Notes under the pieces: generated by a model | Databases searched by the model: none | Told to the model about the DNA's origin: nothing | The model's input: only the letters and a program-made list of their open reading frames with translations | In this document: piece after piece, positions 43,503 through 53,503 of the stretch | Layout: the number at the start of each line of letters is the position of its first letter | Position numbering within the stretch: position 1 is the stretch's first letter | From: Marinoscillum pacificum | GTDB taxonomy: Bacteria; Bacteroidota; Bacteroidia; Cytophagales; Cyclobacteriaceae | Assembly: GCF_024714495.1 (NCBI RefSeq) | Contig: NZ_JAMZMJ010000002.1 | Coordinates: 372,001-436,000, forward strand | DNA: 64,000 bases | Direction of reading: 5' to 3' | Program-made: the position numbers and the translations under genes

Positions 43503-44111
43503 TCAATGTTGCGATAGTCCAGCATTGACATCACGTATATATTGAATTAATTCATCCTTTCCGAAACCAGAAACTGTAGATGTCAAGAAATCGGGAGGCA
43601 GCTCCTCCCACTCTTTTTTCAGGGTTCTTTTGAATTTTGCCACACTGGACTGAGCTTTTGTTACTCCGTTCTTATCTGCTTTGGTAAAAACCAATCCCAG
43701 GGGAATTCCAGACTGCCCCAATGAATTGATAAAATCAAGATCTATCTGCTGTGGATCATGACGCGAGTCAATTAACACAAACACCATAGTCAGATTCTCT
43801 CTTTCCTGAAAATAGCGGCTGATCATCTTCTTCCATTCTGCCTGACTCTTTTTACTCACTCTCGCCCATCCATATCCGGGCAAATCGACCAGATACCAGG
43901 TATTATCAATCATGAAATGATTAATGAGTTGAGTTTTTCCAGGCTTGGAAGACACCTTGGCCAGTTTACCATTATTGGTGAGTAGGTTGATCAATGAGGA
44001 CTTACCTACATTGGAACGTCCGATGAAAGCATATTCCGGTCTATCCGGCGAAGGACACTCCTCTACTCTCGAACTACTTTTTACAAACTCCGCAGATTTG
44101 ATTGGGTTCAT
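43503..44111 (-). CDS. engB: ribosome biogenesis GTPase EngB (YihA)
   Basis: A 202-residue GTPase for 50S assembly. G1 [16 protein letters not shown] (about 29-44), G2 [12 protein letters not shown]3 [11 protein letters not shown]4 TKADK (near 160) and G5 VSGFGKDE are all visible. The N-terminal [20 protein letters not shown] is typical of the family. The gene is in the same direction as the DUF5606 gene 63 bases downstream. Confidence 0.95.
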   Translation of the reverse strand: MNPIKSAEFVKSSSRVEECPSPDRPEYAFIGRSNVGKSSLINLLTNNGKLAKVSSKPGKTQLINHFMIDNTWYLVDLPGYGWARVSKKSQAEWKKMISRYFQERENLTMVFVLIDSRHDPQQIDLDFINSLGQSGIPLGLVFTKADKNGVTKAQSSVAKFKRTLKKEWEELPPDFLTSTVSGFGKDELIQYIRDVNAGLSQH

Positions 44112-44171
44112 GGAATATTTTTTAACAATAAAGGAAAACGCGCTGTTAATGGGTTAATATTGCAAACAATT

Positions 44172-44894
44172 ATGACGGTAGTACCTTACAAAGATAAGCA
44201 GGGCAGCAAGAAAGAACAGGTTGCCAGCATGTTTGATAGCATCAGTGGGAAATATGATTTCCTAAATCACTTCTTAAGCATGGGGATTGACATCACCTGG
44301 AGAAAGAAAGCGATCAAGATGCTCAAGAAGGATCAACCTAAGCAAATCCTTGATATTGCTACAGGAACAGGTGATTTTGCTATAGAAGCACTTGCCTTAA
44401 ACCCAGATAAAGTAACAGGAGTAGACATCTCCGAAGGAATGCTTTCTGTGGGAAGAGAAAAAATGAAGAAGAAAGGTCTTTCTGATAAGATCGAATTATT
44501 CTCCGGTGACTCTGAGCAACTTCAATTTGAAGACAATAAGTTCGATGCAGTGATCGTTTCCTTTGGGGTACGAAATTTTGAAAACCTGGAAAAGGGACTA
44601 TCGGACATGCACCGCGTATTGAAACCTGGTGGAAAAACGGTGATTTTAGAGTTTTCTAAGCCGAAAATGTTCCCTTTCAAGCAGCTATACAGTTTTTATT
44701 TTAAGTGGATTTTACCTAAAATAGGCAATACAATATCAAAAGACCAAGCTGCTTATACCTACTTACCTGAATCAGTACGGGAGTTTCCAGACGGAAAGAA
44801 TTTCTTACAAATTTTAGATAAGGTTGGTTTTAAAGAAACTAAATGCAAGCCATTAACTCTAGGAATAAGTTCCATATACGTTGGCACCAAGTAG
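44172..44894 (+). CDS. ubiE: demethylmenaquinone methyltransferase
   Basis: A 240-residue SAM-dependent methyltransferase of menaquinone synthesis. The start is set at the ATG at 44172; a TTG at 44160 would add four residues. Diagnostic segments: [20 protein letters not shown] and [13 protein letters not shown] motif [22 protein letters not shown], and [26 protein letters not shown]. The membrane quinone serves respiration. Its last 52 bases overlap the start of the porT-like gene in another frame, an arrangement common in Bacteroidota. Confidence 0.95.
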   Translation: MTVVPYKDKQGSKKEQVASMFDSISGKYDFLNHFLSMGIDITWRKKAIKMLKKDQPKQILDIATGTGDFAIEALALNPDKVTGVDISEGMLSVGREKMKKKGLSDKIELFSGDSEQLQFEDNKFDAVIVSFGVRNFENLEKGLSDMHRVLKPGGKTVILEFSKPKMFPFKQLYSFYFKWILPKIGNTISKDQAAYTYLPESVREFPDGKNFLQILDKVGFKETKCKPLTLGISSIYVGTK

Positions 44895-45613
44895 TTGTCC
44901 TTGGATTACTATTCATTCTAGCAACTCCTGCCAAAGCTCAGAACAACGTAGCTGAAAACCTACTGGATTATGACCAGGAATGGATTCACTATGGTTTCTT
45001 AATTGGAATTCATGAATCTAAATACAGAATTCAATATTCAGATGCTTACACCACAGATGCCTTTGACACTCTACACTCTATAGTTCCAGGAGCACTTCCA
45101 GGCTGGAAAGTAGGCTTCGTGGTGGACATGGCACTTTTAAACTATTTGAGTTTCCGAGTGCTGCCGACTGTAGGTTTTTATGAGCAGAACCTTACCTACC
45201 GCTACCGAGATAGAACATCACGAACTGAATTGAAGGACGCCACCATGGTGGAGTTGCCACTAATGTTGAAGTACAAATCAGCAAGAAGAGGCAATGTAGC
45301 CATGTACGTAACAGGAGGATTTAGCCCTTCTATTGAAGCATCTGGTAAAGGAGATGAGCTAGATACAAGAGAAAGATTACGACTCAGAGATATTAACATG
45401 GCTATTGATGCTGGAGTAGGATTTGATTTGTATTTTCCACTATTCAAATTTTCCCCTGAGGTGCGCTACTCCTGGGGATTCAGAAATATGCTTACCGGTG
45501 GAGAACCAAACTCCTATGATGAAGCACTTAAAAAATTGACCTATCAGAACATCACCTTCTACATCACTTTTGAAGGTGGTCCATCCTACTTGAGAAATAG
45601 AAAAAAGAAATGA
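44843..45613 (+). CDS. porT: PorT-like type IX secretion protein
   Basis: A 256-residue outer-membrane barrel-like protein. Its N-terminal signal peptide is unusually long (positive start, core [17 protein letters not shown]). After the cleavage it starts with [20 protein letters not shown], the conserved PorT beginning; strands [20 protein letters not shown] and [20 protein letters not shown] follow, and the protein ends in basic RNRKKK. PorT is a component of type IX secretion and gliding systems. The gene follows ubiE with an overlapping start, the usual neighbour in Bacteroidota, which supports the call. Confidence 0.88.
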   Translation: MQAINSRNKFHIRWHQVVVLGLLFILATPAKAQNNVAENLLDYDQEWIHYGFLIGIHESKYRIQYSDAYTTDAFDTLHSIVPGALPGWKVGFVVDMALLNYLSFRVLPTVGFYEQNLTYRYRDRTSRTELKDATMVELPLMLKYKSARRGNVAMYVTGGFSPSIEASGKGDELDTRERLRLRDINMAIDAGVGFDLYFPLFKFSPEVRYSWGFRNMLTGGEPNSYDEALKKLTYQNITFYITFEGGPSYLRNRKKK

Positions 45614-46356
45614 AACCAATCGCGTTAATTACCGGAGCTACTAGTGGAATAGGAGAAGCAACAGCAAGAATATTAGCACCGAAATACCGATTGATCATTA
45701 CTGGTCGTCGAAGTGAACGACTTGATCAGGTAAAAAATGAATTAGATACGGAAGTCATCACATTGAATTTTGATGTTCGTGATCGTGAAGCAGTAAATCA
45801 AGCAATTGAAAGCTTACCAGCAGAATGGCAAGAAATTGATGTGCTGATAAATAACGCTGGCAATGCACACGGATTAGCTCCGATTCAAGATGGAAGCGTA
45901 GATGATTGGGATGCTATGATTGACATCAACGTGAAAGGACTTCTTTATGTGAGCAAGGCCATCATTCCTGGAATGGTATCACGTAAAAAAGGACACATCA
46001 TCAATATCGGTTCTATTGCCGGAATAGAAGCTTATCCAAATGGCAATGTATACAATGCTTCAAAATTTGGAGTAAATGCCATTTCTCAAGGCATGCGCCT
46101 GGACCTTAACCCTCACAATATCAAAGTAAGTGAGATCAAGCCAGGTCTCGTCCAAACAGAGTTTTCTGAAGTAAGATTTAAAGGGGACAAAGAAAAAGCA
46201 GACAAAGTGTACCAGGGATTTGATGCGCTGCAGGCTGTAGATATCGCAGAGACAATTGAATTCATTCTCTCCCGTCCAGCCCATGTCAACATTGCCGATA
46301 TGCTCGTTTTCCCATCTGCGCAGGCATCTGCAACTATGGTAAATAAGAAAAGCTAA
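45610..46356 (+). CDS. short-chain dehydrogenase/reductase
   Basis: A 248-residue Rossmann enzyme: N-terminal ALITGATSGIGEATARIL (about 5-22), NNAGNAHGLAP (near 80), catalytic Ser in INIGSIAGIEAYP and YNASKFGVNAISQ with Tyr and Lys. The pattern follows the YdfG/3-hydroxy acid dehydrogenase group (NADP). Substrate uncertain, perhaps a 3-hydroxy amino acid such as serine or threonine. Its start overlaps the end of porT by four bases, so it is probably co-transcribed. Confidence 0.93.
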   Translation: MKPIALITGATSGIGEATARILAPKYRLIITGRRSERLDQVKNELDTEVITLNFDVRDREAVNQAIESLPAEWQEIDVLINNAGNAHGLAPIQDGSVDDWDAMIDINVKGLLYVSKAIIPGMVSRKKGHIINIGSIAGIEAYPNGNVYNASKFGVNAISQGMRLDLNPHNIKVSEIKPGLVQTEFSEVRFKGDKEKADKVYQGFDALQAVDIAETIEFILSRPAHVNIADMLVFPSAQASATMVNKKS

Positions 46357-46430
46357 GCAGCCCCTTGCAATAGTCAATGCTTCAATTAGGTTTGCGGCAA
46401 CAACATTACCCAAACATCTAGAAAACCTTT

Positions 46431-47756
46431 ATGAAGCACGTTTTGATCTTAGGAGCAGGACGCTCCTCTACCTCATTGATCAATTATCTACTGGAGCATG
46501 CCTCTGAAAATGACTGGAAAGTCATCATCGGAGAGCAGGATACCGCTCTAGCCCAAAAGAAATTCCCTGAAGCAGAGGTGATTGCATTTGACATCATGAA
46601 TCATGTGCAGTCCAAAGCAGAAATAGAAAAAGCAGATCTGGTCATCAGTATGATTCCAGCAAGCCTGCATATTTACGTTGCGAAAATCTGCGTAGAAGTA
46701 GGCCGAGACATGCTTACAGCATCGTATGTATCTGACGACATCAAAGCACTCTCAGATCAGTTCACCGAAAAAGGCAAACAGTGCATCATGGAACTCGGCT
46801 TAGATCCGGGTATTGATCACATGTCTGCCATGAAGGTGCTGGATCGTATAAAGTCTGAAGGTCATGAATTGACTGCTTTCGAGACATTTACCGGCGGACT
46901 ACTTGCCAATGATGATAAAATGGAAAATCCATGGAAATACAAGTTTACCTGGAACCCAAGAAACGTTGTATTGGCAGGAACCGGCAATGTTAAATTCATT
47001 CAGGAAGATCGCTACAAGTACATCCCATATCAGCGACTGTTTGCCAGAACGGAAGTAATTCACGTGCCTGGTTATGGCTACTTTGAAGGATATGCCAACA
47101 GAGATTCTCTCAAGTATCTGGACTTGTATGGACTAAGAGGAATAAAAACCCTATATCGAGGCACACTAAGACGACCTGGATATTGCAAAGCCTGGAACAT
47201 TTTTGTGCAGCTAGGAGCGACTGACGATACCTATTATATGGAAAACGTGAGTGAAATGACTCACAGACAGTTCATCAACTCATTCCTTCAGTACAACCCT
47301 CATGATTCGGTGGAGCTGAAACTAGCTCATTACATGAACATCGGGATGGAGTCAGAAGAGATGTTCAAGATGCAATGGCTGGACATGTTTACTGATGAGC
47401 TCGTTGGTCTAGAGAAAGGAACACCAGCACAAATACTTGAGCACATCTTAAAGAAAAAGTGGACGCTGGACGCTGAGGATAAAGACATGATTGTCATGTG
47501 GCACAAGTTCAATTATCTGGACAATGGTCAACCTAAAGAGATCCAATCTCACATGGTAGCTGTTGGAGATGATAGTGTGAACACAGCTATGTCCAAAACC
47601 GTAGGTTTACCTCTTGCGATCGCTGCCAAATTGGTATTGCAAGGAAAACTAAAAACTACTGGCGTAAACATCCCAACCATTAAGGAAATCTATGAACCAA
47701 TTCTTGATGAATTAGAACAAATGGGATTTGAGTTTAGTGAGCGGGAGATCGGATAA
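46431..47756 (+). CDS. saccharopine dehydrogenase family oxidoreductase
   Basis: A 441-residue enzyme: N-terminal Rossmann motif VLILGAGRSSTSLINYL, then DLVISMIPASLHIYVAKICV and MELGLDPGIDHMSAMKV, conserved in saccharopine reductases. The C-terminal half contains FETFTGGLL and an HKFNY region late in the protein. It is the NAD(P)-dependent lysine-catabolic type (saccharopine reductase), or a family relative of unknown substrate. The gene stands alone after an SDR gene and ends before a bidirectional terminator. Confidence 0.9.
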   Translation: MKHVLILGAGRSSTSLINYLLEHASENDWKVIIGEQDTALAQKKFPEAEVIAFDIMNHVQSKAEIEKADLVISMIPASLHIYVAKICVEVGRDMLTASYVSDDIKALSDQFTEKGKQCIMELGLDPGIDHMSAMKVLDRIKSEGHELTAFETFTGGLLANDDKMENPWKYKFTWNPRNVVLAGTGNVKFIQEDRYKYIPYQRLFARTEVIHVPGYGYFEGYANRDSLKYLDLYGLRGIKTLYRGTLRRPGYCKAWNIFVQLGATDDTYYMENVSEMTHRQFINSFLQYNPHDSVELKLAHYMNIGMESEEMFKMQWLDMFTDELVGLEKGTPAQILEHILKKKWTLDAEDKDMIVMWHKFNYLDNGQPKEIQSHMVAVGDDSVNTAMSKTVGLPLAIAAKLVLQGKLKTTGVNIPTIKEIYEPILDELEQMGFEFSEREIG

Positions 47757-47763
47757 TTTTGAA

Positions 47764-47799
47764 AAATAGCTTACAGCTGACTTAAACTGTAAGCTATTT
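47764..47799. terminator. bidirectional intrinsic terminator
   Basis: A 13-base-pair stem (AAATAGCTTACAG with CTGTAAGCTATTT) around a ten-base loop between convergent genes; A and T runs at the stem base allow use in both directions. Confidence 0.7.
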
Positions 47800-47811
47800 A
47801 AATACAAATAC

Positions 47812-48453
47812 TTATGGGCAATGAGGATACATAGTTACCACATTGCTTGTTTTAGAAGAACACGTGTAATTTGCTCGAGCATATACAGAAGTTGTTTGAC
47901 CACAATAAGCTCCATACAAAAATCCTGTACCAGTATGAGTCTGCTGAATTCCGTTGACATACCAGTTATATACAACTCCAGAGATTGGATTAGTTATTTC
48001 ATACTCCCAGTGAGTTCTCTTGTTCGGAAGATAGCCTGGAATTAATTCCCAGCCACTCAATTGAGGTGTTGAAGTAGGATCCACAATTTTATCAATATCG
48101 ATAAAATTTGTACAACTTTCATTATTACTATTCCCTCCAGTACCTTCCAGTCTTCCTGTGGTAAAATTACTTGCAAATTGAACTGTCACAGAGTTAGATG
48201 ATTGACTACCTACAATTGACATGTTACCACTTACAACTTGCCAAGAAAAACTAGTTGGAACATATGATGTAGGTTTAAAAGTATATGTACGAGTACTTCC
48301 TGCGCAAACATTTTCCAACCCATTAATATCACAACTTATTGGATCATTTAATGCTGAAGCTTCTTCAAGAATAATTGGCTCATCAATTCCATTTGTCGTA
48401 CAGCCAAAAACAATAAAAATCAATCCAACTGATAATAAATTTAGCTTTTTCAT
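47812..48453 (-). CDS. lipoprotein with PKD-like domain
   Basis: A protein of about 213 residues. The start is set at the ATG at 48453 (MKKLNLLSVGLIFIVFGC), nine codons inside the longest frame, because it gives a clean lipobox (VFGC). The body has an immunoglobulin/PKD-like segment, NVCAGSTRTYTFKPTSY ... SFSWQVVSGNMSIVGSQSSN ... VTVQFASN, as in adhesin-type Bacteroidota proteins, and a C-terminal YNWYVNGIQQTHTGTG segment. Function unknown; perhaps surface-exposed. AT-rich upstream region of 180 bases. Confidence 0.7.
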   Translation of the reverse strand: MKKLNLLSVGLIFIVFGCTTNGIDEPIILEEASALNDPISCDINGLENVCAGSTRTYTFKPTSYVPTSFSWQVVSGNMSIVGSQSSNSVTVQFASNFTTGRLEGTGGNSNNESCTNFIDIDKIVDPTSTPQLSGWELIPGYLPNKRTHWEYEITNPISGVVYNWYVNGIQQTHTGTGFLYGAYCGQTTSVYARANYTCSSKTSNVVTMYPHCP

Positions 48454-48662
48454 AATCATTATCTTTCTTATTTCACACAACGTAATAATAACCTATTTTT
48501 ACCTCAAAACGGCTTCGTAATAAAATAAATTATCACAAAACAGGTTGTAACCTCAATTATCCATTCAGTTATATGCGTTAAGTTAATTTTGAATTTACTA
48601 TTTCTTAAACTCAATTCCGTCTATCTTCAAATTAGAAACTTTACTTCTATCATTATTCTCCA

Positions 48663-49049
48663 ATGAAACCAGACATCCAAAATCGAGAAGACATTGAGCT
48701 ATTAGTCAATACCTTTTATCAGAAGGTTAGAGCCAATGAAGTCATCGGTTTTATATTCGATAAAGTAGCTCAAATCAACTGGGATGCTCACCTTCCTCAG
48801 ATGTATGCTTTTTGGGCGAGTATGCTGCTTGGAGAAAAGTCGTTTGTTGGTAACCCAATGCGCAAACACTATGCATTGAGCAGACTTACCGACATGACAG
48901 ATGTAGAATTTACCGAATGGCTCAAGTTATTTACTATCACAGTAGATGAGTTATTCGAAGGTCGCAAAGCAGAAGAAGCAAAAGATCGAGCAGGTAATAT
49001 CGCGCGTATGATGCTTTATAACATCAGTAGATTTGGTTCCCAGAAATGA
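48663..49049 (+). CDS. group III truncated haemoglobin
   Basis: A 128-residue globin with the 2-on-2 fold. Family-specific HLPQMYAFWASMLLGEKSF and then GNPMRKHYALSRL, where the His of MRKHYAL is the likely proximal haem ligand, and FTEWLKLFTITVDELFEG. Group III members bind O2 or NO; in some organisms they protect against NO. No redox partner is encoded next to it. The stop is one base away from the convergent trmN6 gene. Confidence 0.9.
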   Translation: MKPDIQNREDIELLVNTFYQKVRANEVIGFIFDKVAQINWDAHLPQMYAFWASMLLGEKSFVGNPMRKHYALSRLTDMTDVEFTEWLKLFTITVDELFEGRKAEEAKDRAGNIARMMLYNISRFGSQK

Positions 49050-49050
49050 C

Positions 49051-49770
49051 TTATAAATGCAAATAATACTCCTTTAAAAGCTCAACAAAATCTGCAGTAT
49101 AATTCCCTTCCGCATCTTTAATCACCAGATCAGACTTCTCCAGACTACTCTCCTGTTTGGTATAGGCCATAATGGTTCTAAAAATTTTTGAGTCCGGTGA
49201 ATTGAAAACAGTAAGTTCTTCTACAGGACAAAGTCCTTCTGCAATTGCAAGCTGTCTGAAACTATTTGCCTCTCTCTCAGGATAAAGAATATAGGCCCGC
49301 CCCTCCTGGCTCAAATTCAGCTTAATTGCATCGATCAAATCTTGTTGTGAAAGACTGTCATCATGACGAGCCAGATTCACATTTGCCTTTGGGGAATTAA
49401 GCGACTGTTTGAAAAAAGGTGGATTGGAAATGATTAGATCAAACTTTCCTACATTCTGAAATTCTTGAATCGTTTGCTGGTGTATTGACAGCCGCCTATT
49501 CCACGAACTTTCTTTAAAATTTTGCCGGGCTTGACTAGCAGCCTCCTCATTAATTTCTACAGCGTGAATTTCTGCTTCTGCCAATTCTTGAGCGAGCATC
49601 AAAGATAGCAAACCAGTTCCTGTTCCAATGTCCAAAACACGCTCAGCAGATATAGGTTGACGTGCCACCCATGCACCGAAAATACACCCTTCGGTAGTCA
49701 CTTTCATAGCGGTCTGTCTCTGATCTATTTTAAACTGTTTGAACTGGAAAAACGTGTTTTTCTTCCTCAT
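49051..49770 (-). CDS. trmN6: tRNA1(Val) (adenine(37)-N6)-methyltransferase
   Basis: A SAM-dependent N6-adenine methyltransferase of about 239 residues, acting on A37 of tRNA1-Val. The start is chosen at the ATG at 49770 (MRKKNTFFQFKQFKI); the longest frame starts at 49815. Motif I VLDIGTGTGLLSLMLAQEL and the catalytic NPPF in LIISNPPFFKQSLNSPK are clear. Family starts with FxFKQF-x-I-x-Q, supporting the shorter start. The length is normal. Confidence 0.92.
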   Translation of the reverse strand: MRKKNTFFQFKQFKIDQRQTAMKVTTEGCIFGAWVARQPISAERVLDIGTGTGLLSLMLAQELAEAEIHAVEINEEAASQARQNFKESSWNRRLSIHQQTIQEFQNVGKFDLIISNPPFFKQSLNSPKANVNLARHDDSLSQQDLIDAIKLNLSQEGRAYILYPEREANSFRQLAIAEGLCPVEELTVFNSPDSKIFRTIMAYTKQESSLEKSDLVIKDAEGNYTADFVELLKEYYLHL

Positions 49771-49939
49771 TTTACAATGCCCTATGTCAAACTCCACAGA
49801 AATCGTGTCGTTCACAACATTTATTTTAAATCCTGATCCAATTGCCCTTAATTGGTGGAAAGAAATTTATGTAGCTGGTTGGGTACCACCTTTAAGCATT
49901 GTGAGATTGGCTCTGCAGTGCTTGGGGTGGTATTATCTT

Positions 49940-50410
49940 TTAGAACATTCCTGTATCTTCCTGATTGGCTTCAAATTCATGATCAATCTTCAAATCAAAA
50001 CTTTCAGCTGCCTCTACCGCTAACTCATCACATCGTTCGTTTTCCGGATGACCTGCATGCCCCTTTACCCACTGGAACTTGACATTGTGAGGCTTGCTTA
50101 CTTCCAGGTAGCGCTTCCAGAGGTCAGGATTCTTTTTCCCTTTAAATCCTTTGCGCACCCATCCAGCAAGCCAGCCTTTCTCCACAGCATCCACCACATA
50201 TTTGGAATCAGAGTAAACCAGAACATTCCATCCTGGTTTTTTGATAGCCTCCAATGCTTTGATCACAGCAAGCAACTCCATTCTGTTGTTGGTTGTATTT
50301 CTAAATCCTTCAGAAAGCTCTTTACGCTTTCCTTTGTAGTCTAGAATAGCTCCATATCCACCCGGTCCGGGATTTCCTTTTGCTGCTCCGTCTGTGTAAA
50401 TCGTAATCAT
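49940..50410 (-). CDS. rnhA: ribonuclease HI
   Basis: A 156-residue nuclease degrading RNA in RNA-DNA hybrids. The catalytic acidic residues are in IYTDGAAKGNPGPGGYGA (Asp6), NRMELLAVIKALE (Glu), LVYSDSKYVVDAV (Asp) and ENERCDELAVEAA (Asp); VKGHAGHPEN is the flexible catalytic His loop. The C-terminal residues are short. It abuts the marC gene, with no spacer, so the two are co-transcribed. Confidence 0.96.
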   Translation of the reverse strand: MITIYTDGAAKGNPGPGGYGAILDYKGKRKELSEGFRNTTNNRMELLAVIKALEAIKKPGWNVLVYSDSKYVVDAVEKGWLAGWVRKGFKGKKNPDLWKRYLEVSKPHNVKFQWVKGHAGHPENERCDELAVEAAESFDLKIDHEFEANQEDTGMF

Positions 50411-51025
50411 TTATTGGAATAAATAGGTTTTGAAAATCTTGATAGCGATAGACAACAAGATAATGCCAAATACTTTTCTGAATACATTGAAACCAGCCGT
50501 ACCAATCTTCTTTTCCAGCCAACCGGAGGTCTTCAACACTAGATAAACGAACAATAAATTTAATAGTACTCCTACCAAAATATTTGGTGTCGCGTAAATG
50601 GCTTTTAGTGAGATCAAAGTAGTCAAAGTCCCAGCTCCCGCAATTAATGGAAAGGCCAATGGAACAATGGATGAAGAAGAAAGATCTGATTCATCGGCTT
50701 TGAAGAAGTGAATACCAAGTACCATTTCCAAACCAATAAAAAACATAATCAACCCACCAGCTATTGCGAAAGACCCAATATCGATCCCAAAAAGCTTTAA
50801 AATGCTTTCTCCAAGGAATAAAAAAAGCACCATTAACAGTCCTGAGGCTAAAGTTGCCTTCTCAGACTGAACATGTCCGGCCTTTTTACGTAAATCAATG
50901 ATGATCGGGACACTACCTAGAATGTCTATTACTGAAAAAAGAATCAGTGAAACCGAAAGAATTTCTTTAAAATTGAACACTCGTCCTGAAAATTTTAACG
51001 CAAAGCTAATTGGGATGCTTGCCAA
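50411..51025 (-). CDS. MarC family integral membrane protein
   Basis: A 204-residue inner-membrane protein with six hydrophobic segments. Typical: LFSVIDILGSVPIIIDLRKK (with the small-residue SVP), FAIAGGLIMFFIGLEMVLG, LAFPLIAGAGTLTTLIS (family-specific PLIAGPG variant). Function unknown; despite the name, MarC does not set multiple antibiotic resistance. It directly precedes rnhA in the transcript. Confidence 0.93.
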   Translation of the reverse strand: MASIPISFALKFSGRVFNFKEILSVSLILFSVIDILGSVPIIIDLRKKAGHVQSEKATLASGLLMVLFLFLGESILKLFGIDIGSFAIAGGLIMFFIGLEMVLGIHFFKADESDLSSSSIVPLAFPLIAGAGTLTTLISLKAIYATPNILVGVLLNLLFVYLVLKTSGWLEKKIGTAGFNVFRKVFGIILLSIAIKIFKTYLFQ

Positions 51026-51071
51026 GATGAATCTTTTTTAACCAAATTGCTAAAAAATAACTCAATCTCTA

Positions 51072-52385
51072 ATGTTTAGACTAGTAGGACTAAGTATGGG
51101 TCTATTATTGACTATTGCTGCCACAGCTCAAAGTGGTTGGAATTGGCCAGAAGACCCTGAAAAGCATGACATGGCCAAAGAAAAGCAGGCTTATTACAAA
51201 CTGCTAATGACAACTGACAAATGGCAAGAATGCTGGCAGAGTGTACAGTGGTTGTATGCCAACACACCAGATCTGCACGAATCGATTTATCAGGATGGCC
51301 CTAAAATCATCGACAACTTAATAGAAAAGGGTGTATCTGACAAAAGAGCACAGGTTTTGAGAGATTCTCTTTTGTGGACGTATGACATGCGAATCAAATA
51401 CTTCGGAGATGAAGCGTCTGTAATTGATCGTAAAGCCTATTCCGCTTTCAAAATGTATTACAAAGTTCCTTCCAAGTATGCATTGCTGAAAGAACTGTAT
51501 GACAAACTATACAGCTTTAGCGCCAATGACATCTCAGATTTCAACTTAACGCCATATATGACTCTGGCAACTTATTATTATAAGTCGAAGCCAGATGAAT
51601 TGCCAGCGACTGATGTACTCGATATTCATACCAAAATCACGTCGGTTATAGAAGAGAAAATTTCAACTGGCGGGAATAAAGATAAACTCAGCAAAGAGCA
51701 AGATAAAATTGATGCATTCCTTAGTTCATTGGGAAGCAACTTGATTAGCTGTGATTTCATTGAGGAAAATCTGGTTCCGAAATTGAAGGCCAATCCAAAT
51801 GATGTGAACACGGCTAAGAAAATTTTCTCCTATTCATTAACAGCAAAGTGTTCAGATCAGCCATACTTCGTACAAGCAGGAGAAGTGTTGTTTACTACTG
51901 AACCTTCCTTCTCACTAGCTAAAGCTTTAGCTGATAAGTATTACAGATCTGATGATTACGCTAAGGCCACTGAGTATTACGGCAAAGCAAAAGATCTTAC
52001 AGAGGATCCAGAGCAGAAGTTTGATGCTTACATGGGCTTAGCTTCTGTAGCATTCAAACAAGGTGACAAGAGAAGATCTCGTTCTTTGGCTTATGAAGCA
52101 TTGAGCGTAAAACCTGGTTCTGCTGAAGCTTACAACTTGATAGGAAACTTGTACTTTGTAAGTTTTGAAGAATGCAAGGGTGGTGAATCTCGCGTGAAAG
52201 ATCGTGGAGTATTTTTAGCTGCTTACGAAATGTATCAAAAAGCTGGGAACACGAAGCAAATGGCTGCAGCTGAAGCTCAGTTCCCGTCAATCGAGGAGAT
52301 ATTCAGCGAAAGCTATGAAGAAGGACAAAAACTCACTGTGGATTGTTGGATCAACGAATCGGTAACGATCAAAAGACGTAATTAA
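51072..52385 (+). CDS. secreted TPR-repeat protein
   Basis: A 437-residue protein with a signal peptide (cleavage after TAATAQ, about 20). It begins SGWNWPEDPEKHDMAKEKQA, conserved in a Bacteroidota family of periplasmic TPR proteins. Helical repeats include AKALADKYYRSDDYAKATEY, YMGLASVAFKQGDKRRSRSL and AYNLIGNLYFVSFEECKGG. It ends in ESYEEGQKLTVDCWINESVT. It resembles essential-type TPR proteins of unknown role. It is followed by a strong terminator. Confidence 0.85.
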   Translation: MFRLVGLSMGLLLTIAATAQSGWNWPEDPEKHDMAKEKQAYYKLLMTTDKWQECWQSVQWLYANTPDLHESIYQDGPKIIDNLIEKGVSDKRAQVLRDSLLWTYDMRIKYFGDEASVIDRKAYSAFKMYYKVPSKYALLKELYDKLYSFSANDISDFNLTPYMTLATYYYKSKPDELPATDVLDIHTKITSVIEEKISTGGNKDKLSKEQDKIDAFLSSLGSNLISCDFIEENLVPKLKANPNDVNTAKKIFSYSLTAKCSDQPYFVQAGEVLFTTEPSFSLAKALADKYYRSDDYAKATEYYGKAKDLTEDPEQKFDAYMGLASVAFKQGDKRRSRSLAYEALSVKPGSAEAYNLIGNLYFVSFEECKGGESRVKDRGVFLAAYEMYQKAGNTKQMAAAEAQFPSIEEIFSESYEEGQKLTVDCWINESVTIKRRN

Positions 52386-52411
52386 TCCTTTAAAATAACT
52401 TTAAATGAGAA

Positions 52412-52447
52412 GAGGCCGGCTCAAAAGTATTTGAGCCGGCCTCTTTT
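52412..52447. terminator. strong bidirectional intrinsic terminator
   Basis: GAGGCCGGCTCAAA and its complement around AGTA, followed by TTTTTT. It lies between the TPR gene and the convergent aminotransferase gene. Confidence 0.93.
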
Positions 52448-52453
52448 TTATGC

Positions 52454-53503
52454 TTAATAGTACTTGGCAAAAAATGCCATTAACTTCTCAACCTCTTTTG
52501 TCTTTAAGGCAGGGAAGTTCGCTATTCTAAATGTTGATTTTTTCCATGGGCCATATCCACTTCCCAGGATAATTCCTCGCTCAAGTGCCTTTTCTTTGAT
52601 TTTGCCGGGTGTGTTCGTAGAAAGAGCCAGTACAGTAGATGATCTTAACTTCTCATTCTCCACCAAAAAACTGATCCCCTCTGTTTTACTAAACAAATCA
52701 GTGTAAGAGTTCATGCGATTGGCAAGCTTCTCAGCAACATAATCTATTCCTTTGGAAGCCTGCTGAGTTCGGTATAGCAAGTAGATACTCAGCACATTTG
52801 GCGTATAGGATGTTTGATCTTTAGCCGCATTTTCCAGCAATCGAACCAAACTATTATATCGCTTATTCTCGCCAATACTCTCTGCCTGATGAATAGCCTT
52901 TGGCGACAAGATCATAAAGCCCATACCTGCAGGTAATCCGAGACATTTCTGCACACTCCCATACCAAATATCTGCCAACGAATAATCTAGCTGCACTCCA
53001 CCAAAAGAAGAAGTCACATCTACAGCGATGAGCTTTCCTTCATTCTCAGAACGCAGCATTCTCATACTATCCATTGAAACCATTGTCGCATTAGATGTTT
53101 CATTGTGCGTCACACACAGTACATCTACATTTTCAGCGATATCTCCAGTTGGTAGTTTTTCATTTACTCCAAAGTGAGTTTTTGTTACAGCAGTCAACTC
53201 TGCTGCATAACTCGCCCATTTGTCTCCAAATGCTCCATTGAAGAAATGCTGACTTCCTTTGACTGTCAGGGATTGTGCAATGATCTCCCATGACTCTGTA
53301 GCTGAGGAAGTGAAAATGATTTCATAGTCTTCTGGAATGAGAAGCTTCGTTCGCAATTCTGCTTTCACATTGCGGTAAAGCTCCATAAACTGCTCACTAC
53401 GATGGTTAATGGACATATAACCCTCCATGTAAGCTTCATAGATGTATTCAGTAATGTTAGAATATACTCTTGAAGGTCCGGGATAAAAGTTTGCTTGATT
53501 CAT
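52454..53503 (-). CDS. class V aminotransferase (SerC/alanine-glyoxylate-like)
   Basis: A 349-residue PLP enzyme. FYPGPSRVYSNI is the family's N-terminus; INHRSEQFMELYRNVKAELR, FTSSATESWEIIAQSL, VDVTSSFGGVQLDYS and WYGSVQKCLGLPAGMGF contain the PLP-binding residues, with Lys in SVQKCLG. It resembles phosphoserine and alanine-glyoxylate aminotransferases, so serine metabolism is plausible; the exact substrate is uncertain. The start overlaps the end of aroQ by one base. Confidence 0.88.
   Translation of the reverse strand: MNQANFYPGPSRVYSNITEYIYEAYMEGYMSINHRSEQFMELYRNVKAELRTKLLIPEDYEIIFTSSATESWEIIAQSLTVKGSQHFFNGAFGDKWASYAAELTAVTKTHFGVNEKLPTGDIAENVDVLCVTHNETSNATMVSMDSMRMLRSENEGKLIAVDVTSSFGGVQLDYSLADIWYGSVQKCLGLPAGMGFMILSPKAIHQAESIGENKRYNSLVRLLENAAKDQTSYTPNVLSIYLLYRTQQASKGIDYVAEKLANRMNSYTDLFSKTEGISFLVENEKLRSSTVLALSTNTPGKIKEKALERGIILGSGYGPWKKSTFRIANFPALKTKEVEKLMAFFAKYY

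Noticed and set aside
46060-46413. 117-codon open frame on the minus strand
   Set aside because: Antisense to the SDR gene, which carries a complete catalytic set.
49739-50023. 94-codon plus-strand frame between trmN6 and rnhA
   Set aside because: It overlaps both genes on the opposite strand, has a mixed composition and no start signal; the 125-base gap itself is too short for a gene.
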